A stretch of DNA of 64,000 bases from assembly GCF_009765355.1 (NCBI RefSeq), contig NZ_VTHK01000025.1, forward strand, positions 732 through 64,731, written 5' to 3'. The translations under genes were made by a program, and so were the position numbers. Positions 1 to 8,919 of the stretch are shown here, in pieces. Each line of letters begins with the position of its first letter. Position 1 is the stretch's first letter. The notes beneath the pieces were generated by a model. That model was not told where the DNA came from. It saw only the letters and a program-made list of their open reading frames with translations, and searched no databases. This DNA is from Amycolatopsis anabasis. Lineage in GTDB: Bacteria > Actinomycetota > Actinomycetes > Mycobacteriales > Pseudonocardiaceae.

Positions 1-285
1 GCCCCCGCCGGTGCCACCGCCGCCCGCGCCGATCACCACCCCGGCGCCGCCGCAGAGCAGCAACCCGCCGCCGTCGAGCAGCACCAAGGACACGACCGGC
101 TCGCAGCTCCCGCCGAACACGGGCCCCAGCTCCAAGCCTCCGACGCTGAGCCCGAATCCACCGACGTGTACGACGCAGACCACGAGTCCGACACCGCCGA
201 CCTCACCCACATTGCCGCCGTGTCCGACCAGCGGCTCGTCCACTCCGCCGTCGCCGAGCACGTGACCTGCGGGGAGGTTGGTTAG
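1..285 (+). CDS. C-terminal part of an unrecognised protein
   Basis: The reading frame is open from base 1 to a TAG at 283-285, and its start lies outside the window. I chose frame 1 over the Pro/Ser/Thr-rich frame 2, which stops at 265. Frame 1 has the usual high-GC pattern: G-rich first, A/T-richest second and C/G-rich third positions. The product is Ala-, Asp-, His- and Glu-rich, acidic, and looks like a disordered tail with no recognisable domain. It ends 9 bases before ppx, so the two may be cotranscribed, although a possible ppx promoter overlaps its stop codon. Confidence 0.5.
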   Translation, partial: APAGATAARADHHPGAAAEQQPAAVEQHQGHDRLAAPAEHGPQLQASDAEPESTDVYDADHESDTADLTHIAAVSDQRLVHSAVAEHVTCGEVG

Positions 286-288
286 GGT
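283..288 (+). promoter_or_regulatory. -10 element, probable leaderless promoter of ppx
   Basis: TAGGGT lies six bases upstream of the ppx ATG, the spacing expected for a leaderless actinobacterial transcript. No good ribosome binding site is seen before that ATG. It overlaps the stop codon of the preceding gene. This is inferred from position only. Confidence 0.4.
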
Positions 289-294
289 GGCGGT

Positions 295-1257
295 ATGCCT
301 CGTGTTGCCGCCATCGACTGTGGGACCAACTCCATCCGCCTGCTCGTCGCCGAGCTGACGCATCGCCACGACGGCACGGTCGACCTGCGCGACCTGCACC
401 GGGAGATGCGGATCGTCCGGCTCGGCCAGGGCGTGGACGCCACCGGCCGGCTCGCGCCCGAAGCGCTCGAGCGCACCCGGGTCGCCCTGGTCGACTACGC
501 GGTCGCCGCGCGGCGCAAGGGGGTCGAGCGGGTGCGGATGGTCGCGACCTCGGCCACCCGCGACGCGAGCAACCGGGACGAGTTCTTCGCCATGACCCGC
601 GAGGTCCTCGGCACCGAGGCCGAGGTGATCAGCGGCGACGAGGAGGCGCGCCTGTCGTTCACCGGCGCGGTCGGCGAGCAGGATCCGGACGACGGCCCGT
701 TCCTCGTGGTCGACGTCGGCGGCGGCTCCACCGAACTGGTCCTCGGCGACTGGGACGGCCGCCGGGCCGAGGTGACCGCCGCGCGCTCGGTGGACATCGG
801 CTGCGTGCGCATCACCGAACGCGCCCTCAAATCCGATCCGCCCGCCCCGGCCGAGGTCGAGGCCGCGCGCACGCTCGCCGCCGAGGTCCTCGCCGAGGCG
901 TTCGACGCGGTGGACGTGTCGAAGGCGAAGACCTGGATCGGCGTCGCCGGGACCATCACCACGCTTTCCGCGGTGGCGCAGGGACTCCCCGAGTACGACT
1001 CCGAGCGCACCCACCTGTCCCGGCTGTCCCGCGCGGACATCGACCGCGTGGCCGGCGAACTGCTCACCGTCGACCACGCCACGCGCGCGGCGAATCCGGT
1101 CATCCACCCCGGCCGGGTGGACGTCATCGGCGGCGGCGCGGTGGTCGTCCAGGCGCTCGCCGAGCAGTTCGCCGAGCGCGGCGGCCCGGCCGATCTCGTG
1201 GTGAGCGAGCACGACATCCTGGACGGCATCGCGTTATCACTCGCCGAATCCGCCTAG
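295..1257 (+). CDS. ppx: Ppx/GppA family exopolyphosphatase (short form)
   Basis: This is a sugar kinase/Hsp70-fold phosphatase that removes terminal phosphate from polyphosphate and/or acts on pppGpp. The phosphate-1 loop is at residues 8-13 (DCGTNS), and the glycine-rich phosphate-2 loop is DVGGGS at 140-145. The acidic GDEEARL motif at about 114-120 supplies the candidate catalytic glutamate (E117). At 320 residues it is the short two-domain form without the C-terminal HD-like region of E. coli Ppx, as in the mycobacterial homologues. A rare TTA leucine codon sits at codon 314 (1234-1236). The specific substrate, polyphosphate or (p)ppGpp, cannot be told from sequence. Confidence 0.92.
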   Translation: MPRVAAIDCGTNSIRLLVAELTHRHDGTVDLRDLHREMRIVRLGQGVDATGRLAPEALERTRVALVDYAVAARRKGVERVRMVATSATRDASNRDEFFAMTREVLGTEAEVISGDEEARLSFTGAVGEQDPDDGPFLVVDVGGGSTELVLGDWDGRRAEVTAARSVDIGCVRITERALKSDPPAPAEVEAARTLAAEVLAEAFDAVDVSKAKTWIGVAGTITTLSAVAQGLPEYDSERTHLSRLSRADIDRVAGELLTVDHATRAANPVIHPGRVDVIGGGAVVVQALAEQFAERGGPADLVVSEHDILDGIALSLAESA

Positions 1258-1283
1258 CCCGTCCGGTGGACCAAATACGACTA

Positions 1284-1312
1284 AAGTGCTGAGCCGATCG
1301 AGGTCGGCACTT
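1284..1312. promoter_or_regulatory. Inverted repeat between ppx and the ABC operon
   Basis: The arms AAGTGCTGA (1284-1292) and TCGGCACTT (1304-1312) pair over nine positions with one G-T, around an 11-base loop. No T-run follows, so this is either a weak terminator of ppx or an operator of the peptide importer. It lies 130 bases upstream of the binding-protein start. Confidence 0.3.
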
Positions 1313-1441
1313 CATCGTGACCCTTTCGCAATGTCCGCTTCTGTGATCGGGATAACCCATCCGGCTAACGTCTTCTCACCTTGCGGGAGACGCGGTGCCA
1401 CCCACGTGCGTTGTCCCGGGTCAACCCGAGTTGGAGGGGAT

Positions 1442-3079
1442 ATGCGGAGATCGCGATGGGCCGCGGCGGGGGCGCTGATGACTTCGGCGGCGCTGGTACT
1501 CACGGGCTGCGGCGGAGGCGGCGACAACTCCGGGGGAACGACGAACAAGGACGCCGGTATCACGGTGTTCAACACCGAACCGGAAAATCCGCTGGTGCCG
1601 AGCAACACCACGGAATTCGGCGGTAGCCAGGTGATCAGCGCGCTGTTCACCGGCCTGGTCGAATACAACTCCGACACCACCGCGGTCGAGAACGCGATGG
1701 CCGATTCGATCACCGATGTCGAAGCCAAGGTCTACACCATCAAGATCAAAAAGGGCTGGAAGTTCCACGACGGCACCGAGGTGAAGGCGAAGAACTTCGT
1801 CGACGCGTGGAACTGGGGCGCCTACGGCCCGAACGCGACGCAGGGTGGCAGTTTCTTCGCCGACATCCAGGGCTACGACGAGGTGCACCCCAAGGACCCG
1901 GACGGCCAGAGCGGCCCGCAGAAGGCGCCCACGCCCGCCACCGACAAGATGTCCGGGCTGAAGGTGATCGACGACCACACCTTCGAGGTCACGCTGCGCG
2001 ATTCGTCACCGGTGTTCAAGACGAAACTGGGCTACGAGACGTTCTCCCCGATGCCCGATTCCTTCTTCGCCGACAAGGCCGGGTTCGAGGCCAAGCCGAT
2101 CGGCAACGGGCCGTTCAAATTCGTTTCCCGGCAGGTCGGCACCGAGATCAAGCTGACCCGGTTCGACGAGTACACCGGGGCGGACAAGCCGAAGTTCAAG
2201 GACCTGACGTTCAAGGTCTACCAGAGCCGCGAAGCCGCCTACGCCGACATCGTCGGCAACAAGCTGGACTTCATGGAGGAACTGCCGCCGAACGCGATGG
2301 CCGGGAAGCAGTACAAGACCGACCTCGCCGACCGCGCGATCGAACGCCAGACGCTGAACAACCAGACCCTGGCCTTCCCGCTCTACCAGGAGAAGTACAA
2401 GAACCCGGACCTGCGCAAGGCGATCTCCATGGCGATCAACCGCGAGGAGATCACGCAGCGGATCTACGAGGGCAGCCGCCAGCCGGCGGACGGCCTGGTG
2501 CACCCGCTGATGAAGGGCTACCTGAAGGGCCAGTGCGGCGAGTTCTGCACCTACAACCCGGCCAAGGCCAAGGAATACCTGGCGAAGTCCGGCTTCACCG
2601 GGCAGCTCAAGGTGCTGTCGAACACCGACGGCGGGCACTCGGAATGGGCGACCGCGGTGGCCAACAGCATCAAGAACACGCTGAACATCGACTGCGTGTT
2701 CGAACCGGCGACCAGCTTCGGTGACTTCCGCCAGAAGGTGAACTCGCGCGGAATGAGCGACATGTACCGGGCCGGCTGGATCGCCGACTACCCGTCGATC
2801 GAGAACTGGCTCAACCCGCTGTACAAGACCGGAACCTCGTCCAACGACGGCGAGTACTCCAGCCCCGCGGTGGACGCGAAACTGGCCGAAGCGGACCACG
2901 CGAAGAGCGAGGACGAGGGCATCCGGCTCTACCTCGAGGCGGAACGCATGATCCTGCAGGACATGCCGGTCGTTCCACTGTGGACGCAGAACACCATCAG
3001 CGGTAAGTCGAACCGCCTGAAGGTGGCCAAACTCGACCCGTTCCGCAAGCTCGACCTCGCCACCGTCGAAGTCGCGTGA
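1442..3079 (+). CDS. ABC transporter substrate-binding lipoprotein, family 5 (peptide type)
   Basis: This is an extracellular solute-binding protein of the DppA/OppA family, which delivers peptides or similar ligands to the permeases encoded just downstream. The ATG at 1442 is preceded by a strong GGAGGGG, so I used it rather than the longer open frame. The N-terminus MRRSRW, a hydrophobic stretch and LTGC form a lipoprotein signal with lipidated Cys23. The mature protein begins with a short Gly/Asn/Ser linker and then the SBP_bac_5 domain. It has 545 residues, normal for the family. Ligand specificity cannot be read from sequence. It is the first gene of a five-gene operon ending at 7019. 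Confidence 0.93.
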   Translation: MRRSRWAAAGALMTSAALVLTGCGGGGDNSGGTTNKDAGITVFNTEPENPLVPSNTTEFGGSQVISALFTGLVEYNSDTTAVENAMADSITDVEAKVYTIKIKKGWKFHDGTEVKAKNFVDAWNWGAYGPNATQGGSFFADIQGYDEVHPKDPDGQSGPQKAPTPATDKMSGLKVIDDHTFEVTLRDSSPVFKTKLGYETFSPMPDSFFADKAGFEAKPIGNGPFKFVSRQVGTEIKLTRFDEYTGADKPKFKDLTFKVYQSREAAYADIVGNKLDFMEELPPNAMAGKQYKTDLADRAIERQTLNNQTLAFPLYQEKYKNPDLRKAISMAINREEITQRIYEGSRQPADGLVHPLMKGYLKGQCGEFCTYNPAKAKEYLAKSGFTGQLKVLSNTDGGHSEWATAVANSIKNTLNIDCVFEPATSFGDFRQKVNSRGMSDMYRAGWIADYPSIENWLNPLYKTGTSSNDGEYSSPAVDAKLAEADHAKSEDEGIRLYLEAERMILQDMPVVPLWTQNTISGKSNRLKVAKLDPFRKLDLATVEVA

Positions 3080-3084
3080 CGACG

Positions 3085-3123
3085 GATTCGGGCCCGCCCA
3101 CCGCGCTGGGGCGGGCCCGAATC
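3085..3123. terminator. Perfect hairpin between binding protein and permease
   Basis: GATTCGGGCCCGCCC (3085-3099) pairs perfectly with 3109-3123 around a nine-base loop. It starts six bases after the binding-protein stop and ends 19 bases before the first permease. No T-tract follows. Such hairpins commonly reduce read-through or protect the upstream mRNA, so that binding protein is made in excess over permease. Confidence 0.65.
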
Positions 3124-3142
3124 CGGTTTCCGAGGAGTTATC

Positions 3143-4069
3143 GTGGGTCGTTACGTCCTTCGCCGGCTATTGCAAATGGTTCCGGTTTTTCTCGGCACCA
3201 CTTTCCTGATCTACGTCATGGTGTGGGCGGTGCCCGGGGACCCGTTCGCCGGTAAGTGCGGTGAACGCGACTGCCCGGATGCCTACATCGACGCCATGAG
3301 CGAGAAGTTCAACCTCGACGACAACATCTTCATCCAGTACGTCAAATACATCTGGAACCTGCTCCAGGGCGATTTCGGGGAAACCTTCTCCGGGGTGCCG
3401 GTCAGCGAGCACATCGCGAACGCCTATCCGGTGACCCTGCGGCTGGCCATCGTCGCGCTGATCGTGGAAGCGGTCATCGGGATCACCGCGGGCATCATCA
3501 CCGGACTCCGCAAGCGCGGTTTCCTGGACAGCCTGGTCCTGGTGTCCACGCTGTTCCTGATCTCCATTCCGGTGTTCGTCACCGGTTACGTCCTGCAGCT
3601 CGTTCTCGGGATGGAATGGGGAATCATCAGCCCGACGGTCTCCTCCGAGGCGACCTTCGGCGAACTGATCGTGCCCGGGTTCGTGCTGGCCAGCCTGTCC
3701 ATGGCGTATGTGGCGAGGCTGACCAGGGCGAGCATCGCCGAGAACCGGCGTTCGGACTACGTGCGCACGGCGATCGCGAAGGGCCTCACCCCGCAACGGG
3801 TGGTCGGCGTGCACATGCTGCGCAATTCCGCGATCCCGGTGATCACCTTCCTGGGCACCGATCTCGGCGCGTTCATGGGCGGCGCGATCGTCACCGAGGG
3901 GATCTTCAACATCCCCGGGATCGGCGGGCTCATCTTCAAGTCGATCCAGACCAAGGAGGGCGCCACGGTGACCGGCCTGGTGGTCCTGCTCGTGCTGGTC
4001 TACCTGTTCATGAACCTGCTGATCGACCTGCTCTACGGCGTGCTCGACCCGAGGATTCGCTATGACTGA
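3143..4069 (+). CDS. Peptide ABC transporter permease, DppB/OppB type
   Basis: Inner-membrane permease of 308 residues with about six hydrophobic segments. The N-terminus (YVLRRLLQMVPVFLGTTFL) is typical of the DppB class. The cytoplasmic coupling loop appears in the region reading DYVRTAIAKGLTPQRVVGVH, where it contacts the ATPases. The GTG start follows GAGGAG with good spacing. Its stop overlaps the next permease gene by eight bases, showing translational coupling. It forms a heterodimeric channel with the 4062-5021 product. Confidence 0.93.
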   Translation: MGRYVLRRLLQMVPVFLGTTFLIYVMVWAVPGDPFAGKCGERDCPDAYIDAMSEKFNLDDNIFIQYVKYIWNLLQGDFGETFSGVPVSEHIANAYPVTLRLAIVALIVEAVIGITAGIITGLRKRGFLDSLVLVSTLFLISIPVFVTGYVLQLVLGMEWGIISPTVSSEATFGELIVPGFVLASLSMAYVARLTRASIAENRRSDYVRTAIAKGLTPQRVVGVHMLRNSAIPVITFLGTDLGAFMGGAIVTEGIFNIPGIGGLIFKSIQTKEGATVTGLVVLLVLVYLFMNLLIDLLYGVLDPRIRYD

Positions 4070-5021
4070 TCCCAATGCCGCGGCCTCTGGAGCCGCGCTC
4101 ACCGAACACGCCGGGGAGTTCGTCACCGCGCCCGAGACCGGCGGCGAGCCGGGCAAACCGCGGGGCCTGTTCGGCGACGCCTGGCGGGAACTGCGGCGCC
4201 GCCCGATGTTCTGGATCTCCTCGGCGCTGATCGTGCTGGTCCTGGTGATGGCCGCGTTCCCGCAGCTGTTCACCTCGGTCGACCCGACGGTCGGGGACCT
4301 GGCCCGGCAGCGGCAGGGCCCGTCGGCACAGGCGTGGTTCGGCTACGACAACCAGGGTTACGACATCTACGCCCGGGTGATCCACGGGGCCCGCGCGTCG
4401 ATCGTGGTCGGGTTGCTCGCGACGATCGGCGCGGTGCTGCTCGGCGGGGTGCTCGGGATCGTCGGCGGCTTCTACGGCGGCTGGCTCGACACGATCGCCT
4501 CGCGGATCGCGGACATCTTCTTCGGGCTGCCGTTCGTGCTCGGCGCGATCGTGATCCTGACGACGCTGAACGCGGCCGGCAACGCCGGTGCGGCGCGCAT
4601 CGTGATCCAGGTGGTGCTGTCCATCGCGGTGCTGTCCTGGCCGGTGTCGATGCGGATCATGCGGTCCACGGCGATCACCGCCAAGCAGCAGGACTACGTG
4701 AAGGCGGCGAAGGCGCTGGGCGCGAGCGGCTGGCGGATCATCGTCCGGCACCTGCTGCCGAACTGCCTCGCCCCGGTGCTGGTCTACTCCACCATCGCGC
4801 TCGGCGCGTTCATCGCGCTGGAGGCCACGCTGTCCTACCTGGGCATCGGGCTGCGCGCGCCGGTGGTGTCCTGGGGCGTGATGATCAACGACGCGCGCAA
4901 CTACATCCGCGCGGCGCCGCATCTGCTGCTGTTCCCGGCGGGTTTCCTGACCATGACCGTGCTGGCCTTCGTCATGCTCGGCGATGCCATCCGCGAAGCG
5001 CTCGACCCCAAGGCCAGGTGA
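4062..5021 (+). CDS. Peptide ABC transporter permease, DppC/OppC type
   Basis: Second permease subunit, 319 residues. A long N-terminal cytoplasmic stretch (about 40 residues) precedes the first membrane segment, as in DppC-class proteins. The coupling motif region reads DYVKAAKALGASGWRIIVRH. The N-terminal OppC-type segment and the C-terminal binding-protein-dependent permease domain are both complete. It overlaps the upstream permease by eight bases and is followed by the first ATPase after five bases. Confidence 0.93.
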   Translation: MTDPNAAASGAALTEHAGEFVTAPETGGEPGKPRGLFGDAWRELRRRPMFWISSALIVLVLVMAAFPQLFTSVDPTVGDLARQRQGPSAQAWFGYDNQGYDIYARVIHGARASIVVGLLATIGAVLLGGVLGIVGGFYGGWLDTIASRIADIFFGLPFVLGAIVILTTLNAAGNAGAARIVIQVVLSIAVLSWPVSMRIMRSTAITAKQQDYVKAAKALGASGWRIIVRHLLPNCLAPVLVYSTIALGAFIALEATLSYLGIGLRAPVVSWGVMINDARNYIRAAPHLLLFPAGFLTMTVLAFVMLGDAIREALDPKAR

Positions 5022-5026
5022 CTTGA

Positions 5027-6028
5027 ATGTCCACAGTGGAGGATGCGGAAACGTTGCTGGAGATCGAGGATCTGCACGTCGAGTTCCGCACGGCGGACGG
5101 GGTGGCCAAGGTCCTCAACGGCGTGGACTACCGGGTGCGCGCGGGCGAGACGCTGGCCGTGCTCGGCGAGTCGGGCTCGGGGAAGAGCGTGACCGCGCAG
5201 ACCGTCATGGGCATCCTCGACGTGCCGCCCGCGGTGGTCACCGGCGGCACGATCCGGTTCCACGGCGAGGATCTGCTGACCGCGAGCCCGCAGCGGCGGC
5301 GGGAGATCCGGGGCGGCGGGATCGCGATGATCTTCCAGGACGCGCTGTCCGCGCTGAACCCGGTGTTCACCGTCGGTTTCCAGATCGAGGAGCAGCTCCG
5401 GCTCCGGCTGGGGATGTCCCGGCGGGAGGCGAAGGCCCGCGCGATCGAACTGCTCGACCAGGTGCGGATCCCGGGGGCATCCCGGCGGGTGCGCGAGTAC
5501 CCGCACCAGTTCTCCGGCGGGATGCGGCAGCGCGCGATGATCGCGATGGCGCTGGCGCTCGACCCGGAACTGCTGATCGCCGACGAGCCGACGACCGCGC
5601 TGGACGTCACCGTGCAGGCGCAGATCATGGACCTGCTCGCGGAGATCCAGGCCGAGCGGCGGATGGGGCTGATCCTGATCACCCACGACCTGGGCGTGGT
5701 GGCCGAGGTCGCGGACCGGATCGCGGTGATGTACGCGGGCCGGATCGTGGAGCAGGCCGACGTGCACGAGTTGTTCCGCGCGCCGGGACACCCGTACACG
5801 GCGGCGCTGATGAACTCCCTGCCCCGGCTGGACCTCAAGGGCAAGACCCTGGAGACCATCACCGGCCTGCCGCCGAGCCTGCTGAAGATCCCGCCGGGCT
5901 GCCCGTTCCACCCGCGCTGCAAGCGGGCCGAGGACCGTTGCCGGACCGAGCAGCCCGCCGGGCACAGCATCGGTTTCGGGCGCGTGAGCGCCTGTCATTT
6001 CGCCGAAGAGGTGGTTTCCCGTGCCTGA
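5027..6028 (+). CDS. Peptide ABC transporter ATPase, DppD/OppD type
   Basis: Cytoplasmic ATPase of 333 residues. Walker A reads GESGSGKS, the signature reads FSGGMRQR, and Walker B with its catalytic glutamate reads LLIADEPTTALDV. The H-loop is ITHDLG. The C-terminal oligopeptide-transporter extension has the cysteine cluster CPFHPRC...C...C typical of OppD/DppD. It pairs with the following ATPase, whose start overlaps its end by eight bases. Confidence 0.95.
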   Translation: MSTVEDAETLLEIEDLHVEFRTADGVAKVLNGVDYRVRAGETLAVLGESGSGKSVTAQTVMGILDVPPAVVTGGTIRFHGEDLLTASPQRRREIRGGGIAMIFQDALSALNPVFTVGFQIEEQLRLRLGMSRREAKARAIELLDQVRIPGASRRVREYPHQFSGGMRQRAMIAMALALDPELLIADEPTTALDVTVQAQIMDLLAEIQAERRMGLILITHDLGVVAEVADRIAVMYAGRIVEQADVHELFRAPGHPYTAALMNSLPRLDLKGKTLETITGLPPSLLKIPPGCPFHPRCKRAEDRCRTEQPAGHSIGFGRVSACHFAEEVVSRA

Positions 6029-7019
6029 TCCGATCCTCCAGGTCACCGGGCTGGTCAAGCATTTCCCGGTGCAGGTCGGCGTGGTGTTCAAGCGCACGGT
6101 CGGGCACGTCAAGGCCGTCGACGGGGTGTCGTTCGAGCTCTACCCCGGGGAAACGCTCGGGATCGTCGGCGAATCCGGCTGCGGGAAGTCGACGCTCGCG
6201 CAGGTGCTCATGCGGCTGGAGGAACCGACCAGCGGCACCGCGCTGTTCGAGGGCCGCGACATGTTCACCATGCGCGGACCGGAACTGCGGCGGCTGCGCC
6301 GCGACATCCAGATCGTGCTCCAGGACCCGTACACCTCGCTCAATCCGCGGATGACCGTCGGCGACATCGTAGGCGAACCGTTCGAGATCCACGCCGAGGT
6401 GGCGCCGAAGGGTTCCCGGGCGGCGAAGGTGCGCGAGCTGCTCGACGTCGTCGGGCTGAATCCGGAGCACATCAACCGGTACCCGCACCAGTTCTCCGGC
6501 GGGCAGCGGCAGCGGATCGGCATCGCGCGGGCGCTCGCGTTGCGCCCCAAGGTGATCATCTGCGACGAGCCGGTGTCGGCGCTCGACGTGTCGATCCAGG
6601 CGCAGGTGATGAACCTGCTCGACGAACTGCAAACCGAATTCGGCCTGTCCTATGTTTTCATCGCGCACGACCTTTCGGTGGTGCGGCACCTTTCGACCAG
6701 GGTCGCCGTCATGTATTTGGGAAAGTTTGTCGAAATAGGCACCGAAGACGAGATTTACAGCCACCCCGCGCATCCGTACACCCAGGCCCTGCTCTCCGCG
6801 GTGCCGGTGGCCGATCCGGCCTTGCGCGGGCGCCGCCAGACGATCCGGCTGGAAGGCGATGTGCCGAGCCCGATCGACCCGCCGTCCGGCTGCCGGTTCC
6901 GCACCCGCTGCTGGAAGGCCCAGGACCTCTGCGCGGCGGAAACCCCGCAATTGCTCACCCGGGCGGGGGAGCATCCGAGTGCCTGCCACTTCGCCGAAGA
7001 GAAGGTCGTCGTCCCCTGA
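6021..7019 (+). CDS. Peptide ABC transporter ATPase, DppF/OppF type
   Basis: Second ATPase of the importer, 332 residues. Walker A is GESGCGKS, the signature FSGGQRQR, Walker B IICDEPVSALDV and the H-loop IAHDLS. The C-terminal extension again carries the conserved cysteines (CRFRTRCWKAQDLC). It is the last gene of the operon. A secreted protease gene follows in the same direction after a 74-base gap with its own ribosome binding site. Confidence 0.95.
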   Translation: MPDPILQVTGLVKHFPVQVGVVFKRTVGHVKAVDGVSFELYPGETLGIVGESGCGKSTLAQVLMRLEEPTSGTALFEGRDMFTMRGPELRRLRRDIQIVLQDPYTSLNPRMTVGDIVGEPFEIHAEVAPKGSRAAKVRELLDVVGLNPEHINRYPHQFSGGQRQRIGIARALALRPKVIICDEPVSALDVSIQAQVMNLLDELQTEFGLSYVFIAHDLSVVRHLSTRVAVMYLGKFVEIGTEDEIYSHPAHPYTQALLSAVPVADPALRGRRQTIRLEGDVPSPIDPPSGCRFRTRCWKAQDLCAAETPQLLTRAGEHPSACHFAEEKVVVP

Positions 7020-7093
7020 CTTTCGTCGGTAAATCGTTCCATTCCCGCCACCCTTTCTGTACGTTGCGATTACCGTTTTCCGAGGAGGAGTCA

Positions 7094-8824
7094 GTGAAGA
7101 AAACCAGGCTGCTAATTGCCGCCCTCGCGGTACCGCTGGTCGGCGGAATCGTCGCCGCTCCCGTTGCCACGGCACAACCCGAACTTTCCGGCGCCGCCAC
7201 CGAATTCACGGTTCTGGCCGCCGAAGGGCAGAGCGTTTCCGCCGCCGAACAGGCTATCCGCGATTCCGGCGGCACGGTGGTGCACACGAACTCCGCGGTC
7301 GGCCTGATCACCGCGACCGCCCCGGAGAACGGCTTCGCCGAGCGGGTGTCGGCCAACCGGGTGATCTACGGCGCGGCGAAGGCGAAGGCCATCGGCAAGG
7401 CGCCCACCCGGAAGCCCGCCCCGAAACCGGACGTCGTGGAAAAGGAAGGCCAGCACTCGGACCGCCAGGCCGCGCCCCAGGGCAAGACCGCCGCGGCCGC
7501 CCCCACCGGGCTCGACCCCCTGGACGACAAGCTCTGGGGCCTGAAGTCCGTCCGCTCGGACCTCGCGCGCACCAAGCAGCCCGGGGGCAAGCGGGTCAAG
7601 GTCGGCGTCATCGACACCGGGGTGGACGGCACGCATCCGGACATCGCGCCGAACTTCGACGCCGCCGCATCGCGGAACTTCACCCGCGACATCCCGACCG
7701 ACGAGAAGGGCGCCGTCGTCGACGGGCCGTGCGAGTACCGCGGCTGCGTGGACCCGGCCGACCACGACGACAACGGCCACGGCACGCATGTCGCGGGCAC
7801 GATCGCCGCGGCCGCCAACGGGTTCGGCGTCTCCGGCGTCGCGCCCGGGGTCACCCTGGTGAACATCCGCGCGGGCCAGGACTCGGGCAGCTTCTTCCTC
7901 CAGCCCACCGTCGACGCCCTGACCTATGCGGGCGACGCGGGCATCGACGTGGTCAACATGTCGTACTACGTCGACCCGTGGCTCTACAACTGCGCCGCGA
8001 ACCCGGCCGACACCCCCGCCCAGCAGCTCGAGCAACGCACCATCACCGCCGCGGTGAACCGGGCGCTCGACTACGCCCACCGCAAGGGCGTCACCGAGAT
8101 CGCCGCGCTCGGCAACCAGCACAGCGACCTCGGCGCACCGCAACCCGACACCTCGAGCCCGAACTACCCGAGCGACAGCGCCCATCCCCGCACGATCGAC
8201 AACTCCTCGTGCGTTTCGCTGCCGGTCGAAGGGAACCACGCGCTCGGTGTGTCGTCCTTCGGGCCGTCCCAGGCGAAGGCCGACTACTCGAACTACGGCC
8301 TGGAGCAGATTTCCGTCTCCGCCCCCGGCGGCTACTTCCGCGATTACTACGGCACCCCGTGGTACCGCACCAACGAGAACCAGATCCTGTCCACCTACCC
8401 GCGCAACGTCGGCGTGGCCTCGGGCAAGATCGACGCCGCGGGCAACGTGACCCCGGCGGGCGAGGCGGCCGGCGTGCAGAAGGCCGTGGCCGCCGACGGC
8501 AGCGTCGGGTACTACCAGTACCTGCAGGGCACCTCGATGGCGGCCCCGCACGCGTCCGGCGTCGCCGCGCTGATCGTTTCGCAGTACGGCAAACCGGGCC
8601 GCGGCGGCTTCGGCCTGAACCCGGACGCCGTGCAGCGGGTGCTCGAGGGCACGGCCGCGAAGATCGCCTGCCCGGTGCCGCGGACGGTCGACTACCTCAA
8701 GGAAGGCCGGGACGCCTCCTTCACGGCGACCTGCGAGGGAACCCCGGACTTCAACGGCTTCTACGGCCACGGCGCGGTGGACGCCTGGTCCGCCGTCACC
8801 CGCGGCGCCGCCCATCTCCGCTGA
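7094..8824 (+). CDS. Secreted S8 family serine protease (subtilisin-like)
   Basis: Exported endopeptidase of 576 residues. The GTG at 7094 follows GAGGAGGAG with good spacing and begins a clear signal peptide (VKKTRLLIAALAVPLVGG, cleavage after about residue 28). A pro-region follows to about residue 145. The catalytic triad is Asp174 (VIDTGVDGTHPD), His232 (NGHGTHVAG) and Ser481 (GTSMAAPHASG). Several cysteines in the mature enzyme suggest disulfides. It may supply peptides to the importer just upstream, though that link is inference. A long hairpin repeat follows the stop. Confidence 0.93.
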   Translation: MKKTRLLIAALAVPLVGGIVAAPVATAQPELSGAATEFTVLAAEGQSVSAAEQAIRDSGGTVVHTNSAVGLITATAPENGFAERVSANRVIYGAAKAKAIGKAPTRKPAPKPDVVEKEGQHSDRQAAPQGKTAAAAPTGLDPLDDKLWGLKSVRSDLARTKQPGGKRVKVGVIDTGVDGTHPDIAPNFDAAASRNFTRDIPTDEKGAVVDGPCEYRGCVDPADHDDNGHGTHVAGTIAAAANGFGVSGVAPGVTLVNIRAGQDSGSFFLQPTVDALTYAGDAGIDVVNMSYYVDPWLYNCAANPADTPAQQLEQRTITAAVNRALDYAHRKGVTEIAALGNQHSDLGAPQPDTSSPNYPSDSAHPRTIDNSSCVSLPVEGNHALGVSSFGPSQAKADYSNYGLEQISVSAPGGYFRDYYGTPWYRTNENQILSTYPRNVGVASGKIDAAGNVTPAGEAAGVQKAVAADGSVGYYQYLQGTSMAAPHASGVAALIVSQYGKPGRGGFGLNPDAVQRVLEGTAAKIACPVPRTVDYLKEGRDASFTATCEGTPDFNGFYGHGAVDAWSAVTRGAAHLR

Positions 8825-8836
8825 CCCCGCGAGTTC

Positions 8837-8885
8837 CATGAGGGGACCCCTCCAGACAAATTCCGTCTGGAGGGGTCCCCTCATG
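8837..8885. repeat. Long perfect hairpin repeat, copy A
   Basis: Arms 8837-8857 and 8865-8885 are 21-bp perfect complements, beginning CATGAGGGGACCCCTCC, around a seven-base loop. Near-identical copies lie at 40384-40440 and 60649-60703. It begins 13 bases after the protease stop, so it may act as a terminator. It is also a REP/MITE-like dispersed element. Confidence 0.9.
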
Positions 8886-8919
8886 ACATCGGTTTACCAG
8901 TAGGTAGGTTCGGGGGTTG

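Noticed and set aside
11..265. Pro/Ser/Thr-rich open frame at the left edge
   Set aside because: Base composition by codon position fits frame 1 (ending at 285) better. The Pro-rich frame is a shadow of GC-rich coding DNA.
8917..8919. TTG start of pmt three bases upstream of the ATG
   Set aside because: The ATG directly follows and suits the G-rich site equally well. The difference is one residue.
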